Below, one piece after another: positions 1 through 5,393 of a stretch of DNA of 5,393 bases. The notes beneath the pieces are model-generated. The model had not been told where the DNA came from and did no database searches. It was given only the letters and a program-made list of their open reading frames with translations. The first letter of the stretch is position 1. Every line of letters begins with the position of its first letter. The position numbers were made by a program, and so were the translations under genes. Where the stretch lies: assembly GCA_022360595.1 (NCBI GenBank), contig JAKSCN010000665.1, forward strand, positions 1 to 5,393. Reading direction: 5' to 3'. Source of the DNA: Chromatiales bacterium (lineage in GTDB: Bacteria > Pseudomonadota > Gammaproteobacteria > Chromatiales > Chromatiaceae).

Positions 1-364
1 CCATCAAGCGCAGTTTTGCCGGCAGACTCCAGAGGGGTGAGGCGAGCAATTTGGGCAGCAGCATGGGTATCTTGGTGAGTCGGCCCTCGTGTATCACATA
101 GCGGTTCAGCTCATGCGGGCGTTCGCGGCGTTTGTCCCCCAAGCCGGCCCCAATGATCATCTGGTCGATCTCGTCGCGGAAGTTGACCAAAAGTCCGGCT
201 GCCCGTTCGGTAAGGTAGCCCCCCTCCTGAGTGGTGCGAATCTTACCGCCGGGTAGCTCGCGGGCCTCCCACACCTCCACGGCAATACCTTGGTGGGCCA
301 GCCACCAAGCGGTGGAGAGGCCGGAGATGCCGCCCCCGATGATGAGTACCTGTGGATCTGCCAT
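1..364 (-). CDS. FAD-dependent protoporphyrinogen-oxidase/amine-oxidase-like protein (N-terminal part, 3' end outside window)
   Basis: The visible 121 residues begin MADPQVLIIGGGISGLSTAW. They form a Rossmann dinucleotide-binding fold: GxGxxG at residues 10-15, an acidic residue (E33) closing the second strand for the FAD ribose, then the PGGKIRT motif at 38-44 typical of the HemG/HemY-type protoporphyrinogen oxidase, phytoene desaturase and amine oxidase superfamily. The later stretch with VIHEGRLTKIP and a leucine/proline-rich segment ending AKLRLM fits the protoporphyrinogen oxidase branch best. Family members are usually about 450 residues, so most of the gene lies beyond base 1. The ATG at 364-362 shares one base with the upstream TAA (TAATG), and AAAGGA lies just before it, so the start is well supported and coupled to the radical SAM gene. 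A porphyrinogen substrate is inferred from family and neighbours; a carotenoid or amine substrate is possible. Confidence 0.85.
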   Translation of the reverse strand, partial: MADPQVLIIGGGISGLSTAWWLAHQGIAVEVWEARELPGGKIRTTQEGGYLTERAAGLLVNFRDEIDQMIIGAGLGDKRRERPHELNRYVIHEGRLTKIPMLLPKLLASPLWSLPAKLRLM

Positions 365-366
365 TA
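362..366 (-). other. TAATG stop/start overlap
   Basis: The TAA stop of the radical SAM gene (366-364) shares its last A with the ATG of the flavoprotein gene (364-362). An AAAGGA ribosome-binding sequence, encoded in the last codons of the upstream gene, lies two bases before the ATG. This arrangement typically gives translational coupling. Confidence 0.85.
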
Positions 367-2391
367 TCCTTTCAGCTCCGCTTTCATCTTTTCCAGAAGT
401 TCCCAATCGAGCAGCCCCAGACCACTTCCATCGGCGGCCTGCTTCGATTCAACGTAGTCGCGAATCTCGGCAAAGCGTTTTTCGGCTTGGAGATTCTCTT
501 TCAAACGCGGCACCCGTTCGCGGGCAATGGTGTAGGCGTCGAAATTCAGTGCTTTCATGCCAAACCCCTTCATGCGCCGCACTGCCTTCATCATGGCGCG
601 ATTGCGAAAGCGGGTCAGGTCAGCACTGGTGATGTGGGTTAATCCTTCGCGGCGGGCGCTGAATTCCGCCGCCTTTTTGATACCGGCGCGAATAAAGCCG
701 GGGGCCGATTCAACCCGGGCCAGTGCATCACGGTCCCACTCAACACCAGCCATCGCGGTGGTGATGACCGATTGCACATCCGCTCGGCTGACAATAATCG
801 ATTTCCGGTGCTTGGCCTCACGTTCGGCGGCTGCTTCCATGGTGGGGCGCACGAACATTTGAACCTGAGGCGAGCGATTGTTGAAAAAATCCTCCAGCAA
901 CTGTTCTGCCTGAGGTGCCCAGTCGAGTTGACGCTCAGGGCCATCCTCCTGTTCCAGCCGCTCCAGCAGCTTGATGTTCACCTCCAGCCGACCCTCGTTG
1001 CGGGCGACATCTTCGGCGACGGAGCACACCCCTTCGCGCAGAAAGCCGGGTAGCTCTTCCAGATAGGCCTTGGCTTGCTGGGTCCAGACCAGTTCGTTGT
1101 GGAGCGGTTCGGTCTCGGGTTGGGTCTTCTCCCCTGCTCCTTCCGGGCGTTTGCCGGGAAAGTTGTCGCCAAAGCGACGAGCGGCCAGGGTCGCCATATG
1201 GTCGATAGTGACCACTGACTCACCCTGTTTGCGGGCGTAGGACTCAGCCCTTTTACGCACCATTTTACGCAGAAATCCGGGTACACGGCTGAGCCGCTGT
1301 TCAGCCCCGGGACTCCAGGTGATGTCCCGGTTTTGCGTTTCCACCAGCGGTTCAATAATCGCCCGGCCGCTGGGGTAGTGGCCACACCAGGGGTCGGCAT
1401 CCATCAGGCTGCCACCCATCGCCAGGGGGCGGGCGCGGCACCCGCCACAAAGTTTCTGGAATTCGCATTTACCGCACTTGCCCTCCAGCTTCGGATTGCG
1501 CAACTGCTCAAAGGTGGGGGCCTGATCCCAGATTTGCCAAAAGCCTTGCCGGCGGATATTGCCCTCTTCGTCGGGGATATAGGGGCAGGCGGTGACCGCC
1601 CCCTCGGGGGTGATGCGGCAGTAGTGAATCCCGGCCAGGCAGCCGCCGCCTTCATAGCCTTGGGCACGGGTCAGCGGTGATTCCGGGTTGTGTTGGTAGG
1701 CGACCCGCTTGTAGTGCGGTGCGCAACGGGCGCGGATGATAAGGTCGCAGGTCTGCTCCTGGGCCAGCACCAGTTGCTTGAGCACCTGCTCGTAACGGGC
1801 GGGGCTGATGTCGGACATCGATTCGCCACGACCGGTACAGACCAGGAAAAAGATGTTGAGCACATGGGCGCCCACCGCCTTGGCGAAACCGATCATGGCG
1901 TCCACCTCGTGGGCGTTCTGCTCGGTGACGGAGAAGTGCACCTGGAAAGGCAGCCCGTGTTTGCGGCAGTGGTCCATGCTCGCCAGGGTCTTTTCCCAGC
2001 TTCCGTCGCAACCGCGGAAATCGTTATGTTGGGCCGGGTCCAGGGAGTCGAGGCTGATGCCCATGCCCATTGTGCCGGCCGCTTTTAGAGTCTGTACCCG
2101 GGCTTCGTTGAGCAGTACACCATTGGTGCCCACCACCATCGACAGGCCCCGTTGGCTGCCGTGGCTCACCAACTGCTCCAGATCGCGGCGCAGCAGGGGT
2201 TCACCGCCGGTCAGCACTACCATGGTTTCGTTGCTGCGGTCGGCAATCTGGTCGAGCAGATCGGTCACCTCGCCGGTGGTCAGTTCATTGCCGCCACCGC
2301 CCAGGCGGGTGTCGGCATCCATGTAGCAGTGAGTGCAGGCGAGGTTGCAGCGCCGGGTGAGGTTGATGGCGATCAGGTAGAGATCGTTCAT
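364..2391 (-). CDS. Radical SAM/SPASM protein of AhbD/NirJ type with C-terminal PCP_red-like repeats
   Basis: A 675-residue protein. The radical SAM core has the CxxxCxxC cluster motif at C15, C19 and C22 and GGEP at 62-65 for SAM binding. Segments such as FQVHFSVTEQNAHE (149-162), FFLVCTGRGE (181-190) and RARCAPHYKR (220-229) resemble AhbD and NirJ, which modify haem b and haem d1 precursors. A SPASM-type region follows (C251, then C258-x5-G-x4-C269, C306-x2-C309-x5-C315-x2-C318, C336), expected to hold auxiliary iron-sulfur clusters. A normal AhbD/NirJ would end near residue 350. Here about 325 more residues carry four repeats like the PCP_red domain of protochlorophyllide reductase subunit B, then a tail (600-675). 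The ATG overlaps the upstream TGA (ATGA); no good Shine-Dalgarno is seen, so coupling probably drives initiation. All cluster cysteines are present, so it looks active. Substrate unknown; a tetrapyrrole is the best guess, but SPASM proteins also modify peptides. Confidence 0.9.
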   Translation of the reverse strand: MNDLYLIAINLTRRCNLACTHCYMDADTRLGGGGNELTTGEVTDLLDQIADRSNETMVVLTGGEPLLRRDLEQLVSHGSQRGLSMVVGTNGVLLNEARVQTLKAAGTMGMGISLDSLDPAQHNDFRGCDGSWEKTLASMDHCRKHGLPFQVHFSVTEQNAHEVDAMIGFAKAVGAHVLNIFFLVCTGRGESMSDISPARYEQVLKQLVLAQEQTCDLIIRARCAPHYKRVAYQHNPESPLTRAQGYEGGGCLAGIHYCRITPEGAVTACPYIPDEEGNIRRQGFWQIWDQAPTFEQLRNPKLEGKCGKCEFQKLCGGCRARPLAMGGSLMDADPWCGHYPSGRAIIEPLVETQNRDITWSPGAEQRLSRVPGFLRKMVRKRAESYARKQGESVVTIDHMATLAARRFGDNFPGKRPEGAGEKTQPETEPLHNELVWTQQAKAYLEELPGFLREGVCSVAEDVARNEGRLEVNIKLLERLEQEDGPERQLDWAPQAEQLLEDFFNNRSPQVQMFVRPTMEAAAEREAKHRKSIIVSRADVQSVITTAMAGVEWDRDALARVESAPGFIRAGIKKAAEFSARREGLTHITSADLTRFRNRAMMKAVRRMKGFGMKALNFDAYTIARERVPRLKENLQAEKRFAEIRDYVESKQAADGSGLGLLDWELLEKMKAELKG
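592..1323 (-). other. Array of four PCP_red-like repeats within the radical SAM protein
   Basis: Four ~50-residue units occupy residues 357-406, 434-480, 489-543 and 550-600 of the radical SAM protein. Each starts with a tryptophan (W359, W436, W491, W552) followed by three residues and alanine. Each then has a turn and a helix in the pattern R-x7-E-x2-A, most followed three residues later by a glycine. Units 1, 2 and 4 keep the P-G-F-[LI]-R turn. Unit 3 has an insertion (NNRSPQVQ) before its F-V-R and is the most divergent. The pattern matches what I recall of the C-terminal PCP_red domain (Pfam PF08369) of ChlB/BchB. The repeats differ from each other, so this is an old duplication and not a recent DNA repeat. 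A charged linker separates units 1 and 2. Confidence 0.75.
2388..2391 (-). other. ATGA stop/start overlap
   Basis: The TGA stop of the USP/PCP_red gene (2390-2388) overlaps the ATG of the radical SAM gene (2391-2389) as ATGA. No convincing Shine-Dalgarno precedes the downstream ATG, so translation of the radical SAM protein probably depends on re-initiation by ribosomes finishing the upstream gene. Confidence 0.85.
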
Positions 2392-4625
2392 GCGCTACCG
2401 TTGCGTGGATCGTGGGGGGCGAGGTGAAAGACACCCCGCTCGGCCCAGGTCTGTTTCACGGCGTCTACGGCTTCGCCACTGACCTCTGTCAAGCCTTTGC
2501 GTCGGCTCCAACCCTCGATCTCCTTGATCAGCATGCCGCGAACCATGTCGGGGGCCTTGGCGATACGTTCGCGGGCGCTCTGTTCCCAAGGCATGCCCTC
2601 TTCGCTGTTTTCGGAGCCTGCCTGGAAGGTTTGCATCACGTGCTGTACAAAGGCCTCATCGATCTCGGCCTGGCCGTTCTGTTTGGCAATGGTCTCTGCC
2701 GCCTTGCGGGTCATGTCACGACAAAACCCAGGAGGCACGTTGTTGAGTGCTAGCTTGGCCTCTGTGTGCCAGGTGGTGTTCTCGGTCTTTGTGGGTGCCG
2801 TGCTCTCTCCGGTGTTCACCATGCCCGCGAAGGGGCAGGCGCCGGTATTCGAGGTTGACTGGTTTTGCTCTCCTTGCATCGCCTGCTCCATGGCCTTGCG
2901 TGCTTCGGCCAGGCCCGCTTCGGCTATGGCGAGAGAGATCTCCGCATGACTGTTGTCGCGGGCGTACGCTTCGATGCGTTGCTTGGAGCTATCTCGCATA
3001 AAGCCTTCAGGCACGCGCATCAGGCGCGCCAGGGCAGCCGCCTGCCAGTGCATGGCCTTGCTGCCGGTAGAGGGTGGGGCGGCACCCGCTTCATCCAAAG
3101 GAGGTAAGGGGGTATTGGACGCTGTCGAAGCGGTTTTCGGGTGTGCCGCCCCAGAAACGGGTTGTGGATTAATAAAGCTGCGGATGTGCTCCGCTTCCAC
3201 CTGCTCGGCGCCGGCAGTGCGGGCCTTCTTCTCGGCGCGCATGCTGAGGTTGCCACGCAGGCTCAAATCTTTCACGGTTAGAAGGAGCTGGGTCGCCTCT
3301 TCGCTCCAGCGGATTACCATGGGGTCCGGTTTGGGTTTCAGCTCACCACGGTCGTAGGCCTCAACGATTTCACCCATCGCCTGCTCGGCGTGGCCGGGCA
3401 TCAGTTGGGCGGTAGCCTCTTCCACAATGCTCTCGGTGATAACGGTGTGGCCCTTCTCCTGGGCGTAGCGCAGGATCGCCATGCGCGCCATGCTGCGTAC
3501 GAATGAGGGGACCCGCTCCATGCGTGCTTCTGCTTCATGGGTCCAGGAGGTGGTGATTGAGGCGAGCCGATCGACCTGGGGCTGATGCTCATGCTGGCTC
3601 AGCAATACAGCACATTCGGCGTCGTTGAGCAGATACTCGGTGTTGCCGCCGATATCCAGCTCGCTGTCGGCATGGATGCCGGTGGTGCCGAGGATCAGTA
3701 GTGACGGTTTTACTTCGTGAAGGTAGCGGTTGATCACCTCGTGGGGTTTACCGTCGAGCAGGATGGTCTCCACCTCCATGCCTTGGTCCTGGGCGATGGA
3801 TTGGGCTACAGTAAGATGGCCCTGATAGATCTTGGCCAGCCCCGAGTCGATAATCTCTTCGTGAAGCTGCTCCTGCTCCTTGAATTTGAACACCTGCCCC
3901 GCCTCTTCCGAGAGCACTCCGGCGATGCGGTTAAAGGCGACATAGTGGTAGTAGGGGTCGAAGGCGGAGACCACCTTCACTTCGCAGCCCCAGGCTTTGG
4001 CCAGTGAGAGTGCAGTGAGCAGACCGCCATAGGCCTTGGCTGAGCCGTCGACGCCGACCACGATCGGGCCGATTTTCAGGCTTTGGTTGGGGTCTTTGAT
4101 AATCAGGGTGTCGATGGGGCTGCGGCGGCTGACACGCTGGCAGACGGTACCCAGGCGGCTGCCCTTTACCGCGCCCAGACCCAGGGCGCCCATCACCAAC
4201 AGGTCGTAGTTGCCGCTACCCGCCTCTTTCACCAATTCGCGATAGTTCTTGCCCTCAAGAGAGCGGCGTGTCACTCCAATCTTGTGTGGATGGGCAGCCC
4301 TCTCGACCTGGTCGAGATAGGAGTCGGTGATAATCGAGAGACCGCGGGTGATCAGATCGTCGTGAACGTCGCGTTGGCGTTCCAGCTCCTGCTCTTCCCG
4401 AAACTGCTCGGGCAGACCGCCCTCCATCTGGCGAAAGCGGATATCGTGCAGTTTGGCTGCGTAGACATGGGTGGCGGTGAGGCGGCTACCGAACAGCTTG
4501 GCCAGCTCTACCGCTTCCAAAATGCCGCGATTGGCGTGATCCGAGGAGTCCACCGCCAACAGGAGGGATGCGTAGGACGGCAGCAATTCAGGCGTCTCTT
4601 GGGTTGTCTGTGCCTGCACACTCAT
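2388..4625 (-). CDS. Tandem universal stress protein (UspA) domains fused to five PCP_red-like repeats
   Basis: A 745-residue cytoplasmic protein with no signal peptide or membrane span. UspA domain 1 spans about 17-178 and keeps the ATP-binding signature G-x2-G-x9-G-[ST] (G146, G149, G159-T160). UspA domain 2 spans about 185-343 with G313, G316 and G326, but GNT replaces the usual S/T after the third glycine. The remaining ~390 residues contain five PCP_red-like repeats. A Pro/Ala/Ser-rich linker (486-524) separates units 2 and 3, and a linker with ACPF at 596-599 separates units 3 and 4. Ordinary tandem Usp proteins are about 280-320 residues, so the C-terminal half is an unusual addition. 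The ATG start is bounded by an in-frame TGA eight codons upstream; AGAGAGG lies 11 bases before it, partly in a hairpin. It is the first gene of the coupled module. Nucleotide binding and a sensing or scaffold role for the repeats are inferred. Confidence 0.9.
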   Translation of the reverse strand: MSVQAQTTQETPELLPSYASLLLAVDSSDHANRGILEAVELAKLFGSRLTATHVYAAKLHDIRFRQMEGGLPEQFREEQELERQRDVHDDLITRGLSIITDSYLDQVERAAHPHKIGVTRRSLEGKNYRELVKEAGSGNYDLLVMGALGLGAVKGSRLGTVCQRVSRRSPIDTLIIKDPNQSLKIGPIVVGVDGSAKAYGGLLTALSLAKAWGCEVKVVSAFDPYYHYVAFNRIAGVLSEEAGQVFKFKEQEQLHEEIIDSGLAKIYQGHLTVAQSIAQDQGMEVETILLDGKPHEVINRYLHEVKPSLLILGTTGIHADSELDIGGNTEYLLNDAECAVLLSQHEHQPQVDRLASITTSWTHEAEARMERVPSFVRSMARMAILRYAQEKGHTVITESIVEEATAQLMPGHAEQAMGEIVEAYDRGELKPKPDPMVIRWSEEATQLLLTVKDLSLRGNLSMRAEKKARTAGAEQVEAEHIRSFINPQPVSGAAHPKTASTASNTPLPPLDEAGAAPPSTGSKAMHWQAAALARLMRVPEGFMRDSSKQRIEAYARDNSHAEISLAIAEAGLAEARKAMEQAMQGEQNQSTSNTGACPFAGMVNTGESTAPTKTENTTWHTEAKLALNNVPPGFCRDMTRKAAETIAKQNGQAEIDEAFVQHVMQTFQAGSENSEEGMPWEQSARERIAKAPDMVRGMLIKEIEGWSRRKGLTEVSGEAVDAVKQTWAERGVFHLAPHDPRNGSA
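2442..3557 (-). other. Array of five PCP_red-like repeats within the USP protein
   Basis: Repeat units lie at residues 357-406, 438-485, 525-575, 617-668 and 678-728, with tryptophans at W361, W440, W527, W619 and W680. The shared pattern is W-x3-A-x3-[LMI], then a V-P or A-P turn with F or M, an arginine, and in most units R-x7-E-x2-A followed by a polar turn often containing glycine. Unit 1 has leucine for the glutamate. Unit 2 lacks the proline turn and is the most degraded. Units 3 and 4 carry one extra residue in the turn (VPEGF, VPPGF), suggesting they are closest to each other. The same pattern occurs in the radical SAM protein next door. Confidence 0.75.
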
Positions 4626-4627
4626 GC

Positions 4628-4650
4628 TTGATAGAGCCTCTCTCGATCAA
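4628..4650 (-). promoter_or_regulatory. Hairpin overlapping the ribosome-binding region of the USP/PCP_red gene
   Basis: Reading the minus strand, TTGAT and AGAG pair with CTCT and ATCAA, giving nine base pairs with a CG bulge and an AGG loop. The structure ends two bases before the ATG. The only Shine-Dalgarno-like sequence, AGAGAGG, lies in its 5' arm and loop, so folding could limit ribosome access. The complementarity is seen directly; a regulatory role is inferred. It needs a transcript that begins upstream of 4650. Confidence 0.35.
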
Positions 4651-4750
4651 TTCTAATAATGGGTGTAGGAGCGGATGGGCTCACAGGGCTAGGGGCTAGC
4701 TCAGGTGTGCGGTGTTACTGCTCCCACGAGAATTCTGTTATGTCTAAACA

Positions 4751-4776
4751 GGTGGGGGCTGTTGCCCACCCCCACC
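4751..4776 (-). terminator. Possible terminator hairpin after the small membrane protein
   Basis: An 8-bp perfect stem, GGTGGGGG/CCCCCACC (4776-4769 with 4758-4751 on the minus strand), encloses a 10-base loop and begins five bases after the stop codon of the 42-residue ORF. The stem is very GC-rich, but only a weak T-rich tail (TGTTTAG) follows, so termination may be partial and allow read-through into the USP gene. The rest of the gap down to 4626 holds no ORF or clear promoter. Confidence 0.45.
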
Positions 4777-4780
4777 CGAG

Positions 4781-4909
4781 TCAGTTATTTACCCACCAGA
4801 AACCGACAATGGAGCCGATCACCAGGAAGTTAATAACGCCCGCTACGATCGCCATGTAGTCCAGCGGCGTCAGGCGGCGTGCAGGCTGTTCTGTTGTTTC
4901 TATGGTCAT
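4781..4909 (-). CDS. Small single-span membrane protein (42 residues)
   Basis: This short ORF runs from ATG at 4909-4907 to TGA at 4783-4781. It encodes a polar N-terminus with two arginines (R11, R12), then a hydrophobic segment at about residues 19-40 rich in Ile, Val, Gly and Phe and ending with two tryptophans. This predicts one transmembrane helix with a cytoplasmic N-terminus. The start is three bases after the stop of the cupredoxin-like gene, and a hairpin follows the stop at once, so the two genes probably share a transcript. No good Shine-Dalgarno is visible; re-initiation is likely. I do not recognise the family. Its shape and position after a putative exported redox protein suggest an accessory subunit of a membrane respiratory complex, but nothing in the sequence proves this. 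An internal ATG (M19) would give a shorter form lacking the arginines. Confidence 0.65.
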   Translation of the reverse strand: MTIETTEQPARRLTPLDYMAIVAGVINFLVIGSIVGFWWVNN

Positions 4910-4912
4910 GAT

Positions 4913-5393
4913 TTATTTGAAGGTGAAATCAACTGTGGCTGAGCCGCCTGCATCCACAGTCACTTTCGCTTTCTGGTTCTTCAACATGCCGTGCCACGCT
5001 TTGATGGTGTATTTGCCGGGCGGTACATCGGTCAGGGTGAAGGTGCCGTCGGCCGCTACTTTGGTGAAGTAGGGGTTTTTGGCGACAAAGACGAAACCGT
5101 GCATGAAGTCGTGGGCGTCACACTCCACTTTGATGGCCGGGCCCCTTTTCATCTTGATGGTGTTGGTGACCGTGCCCGGCTCAGGTTGACTGATGTTGGT
5201 CAGGGTCTTTTTCGGACCCTTGGCATCACCGCGGAGCAGCTCGTATGTGTGGATGTTATGCAGCACCGAGTCGGAGTTGATCGCCGCCAGCTTGTTCTTG
5301 TTGCGCATCACCTGCAGGAAGGGTTTGAACTCACAGCCTTTCTGGTCGATGGTGCCGTCCGCCACGTCGGCTGGGAAAGGCTTGCCCTCTTTC
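4913..5393 (-). CDS. Cupredoxin-like protein with carboxypeptidase-regulatory-type domain (5' end outside window)
   Basis: The reading frame is open to the window edge, giving 159 residues. The GTG at 5365 is not a likely start: the nine codons before it (KEGKPFPAD) continue the same fold, so the N-terminus and any signal peptide lie outside. Numbering from that valine, the protein has C11, then VLHNIH (H36, H39) and VECDAHDFMHG (C82, H85, M88). His plus C-x2-H-x2-M resembles a type 1 copper site, though with shorter spacing than plastocyanin (C-x2-H-x4-M in my recollection). The second half contains DGTFTLTDVPPGKYTIKAWH (106-125), characteristic of carboxypeptidase-regulatory-like beta-sandwich domains, and ends in a strand (VDFTFK). 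Such proteins are usually periplasmic and lie near cytochromes or other electron-transfer genes. Copper binding is inferred. The gene is followed after three bases by the small membrane protein. Confidence 0.8.
   Translation of the reverse strand, partial: KEGKPFPADVADGTIDQKGCEFKPFLQVMRNKNKLAAINSDSVLHNIHTYELLRGDAKGPKKTLTNISQPEPGTVTNTIKMKRGPAIKVECDAHDFMHGFVFVAKNPYFTKVAADGTFTLTDVPPGKYTIKAWHGMLKNQKAKVTVDAGGSATVDFTFK

Noticed and set aside
1690..2326. Overlapping plus-strand open frames of 132 and 172 codons opposite the radical SAM core
   Set aside because: The opposite strand encodes a complete radical SAM core with all cluster cysteines. The plus-strand products are low-complexity and unlike known families.
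4083..4631. 182-codon open frame on the plus strand opposite the UspA region
   Set aside because: It lies antisense to a well-supported UspA domain with an intact ATP-binding signature. Its product shows no family motif, and long antisense frames are expected at this GC content.
4628..4650. FNR/ANR-type operator TTGAT...ATCAA
   Set aside because: The half-sites match, but they are 13 bases apart. FNR and CRP-family sites need about four to six, so this is better read as a hairpin or another kind of inverted repeat.
4650..4655. Promoter -10 element TAGAAT (minus strand) for the USP gene
   Set aside because: Five of six bases match TATAAT, but no -35-like hexamer lies 16-18 bases upstream. 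It would also start transcription inside the hairpin, so it is not firm enough to list.
4684..4702. Small hairpin and near-direct repeat around GCTAGCCCCTAGC
   Set aside because: The stem is only five base pairs with a three-base loop and no T tract, too weak to call a terminator or operator.
5363..5365. GTG as start codon of the cupredoxin-like protein
   Set aside because: The frame stays open upstream to the window edge, and the preceding codons (KEGKPFPAD) fit the N-terminal strand of the domain. No Shine-Dalgarno is suitably placed.
1..5393. CRISPR arrays, tRNA or rRNA genes, insertion sequences
   Set aside because: Reading both strands shows no regularly spaced DNA repeats, tRNA-like cloverleaf, rRNA sequence or transposase. 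The repeats present are at protein level and have diverged in DNA.

Overview
The window is about 60% GC and reads almost entirely as coding sequence on the minus strand, so transcription runs from high to low coordinates. The codon use, compact operon layout and family types suggest a proteobacterium, most likely a gammaproteobacterium with a respiratory or chemolithotrophic lifestyle. This is an inference; there is no rRNA or other marker gene here.

Layout in the direction of transcription. (1) 5393-4913: the C-terminal ~159 residues of a probably exported cupredoxin-like protein with a carboxypeptidase-regulatory-type beta domain; its start lies outside the window. (2) 4909-4781: a 42-residue single-span membrane protein three bases further on. 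It is followed by a GC-rich hairpin (4776-4751) that may be a terminator. (3) A 155-base gap (4780-4626) with no gene; a short hairpin (4650-4628) lies directly before the next start codon. (4) 4625-2388: a 745-residue protein with two tandem universal-stress-protein (UspA) domains followed by five PCP_red-like repeats. (5) 2391-364: a 675-residue radical SAM/SPASM protein of the AhbD/NirJ type carrying four more PCP_red-like repeats. (6) 364-1: the N-terminal 121 residues of an FAD-dependent protoporphyrinogen-oxidase/amine-oxidase-like protein, cut by the window edge.

Genes 4, 5 and 6 are joined by ATGA and TAATG stop/start overlaps, so they are very likely translated as a coupled unit. PCP_red is known as the small C-terminal domain of the B subunit (ChlB/BchB) of dark-operative protochlorophyllide reductase. 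AhbD/NirJ enzymes act on haem precursors, and HemG/HemY-type flavoproteins oxidise porphyrinogens. All three themes point to tetrapyrroles, yet no catalytic DPOR subunit is visible. The main discovery candidate is therefore a coupled three-gene module with nine PCP_red-like repeats on two unrelated scaffolds (a nucleotide-binding USP pair and a radical SAM enzyme). It may bind, sense or modify a tetrapyrrole. The function is inferred, not shown.
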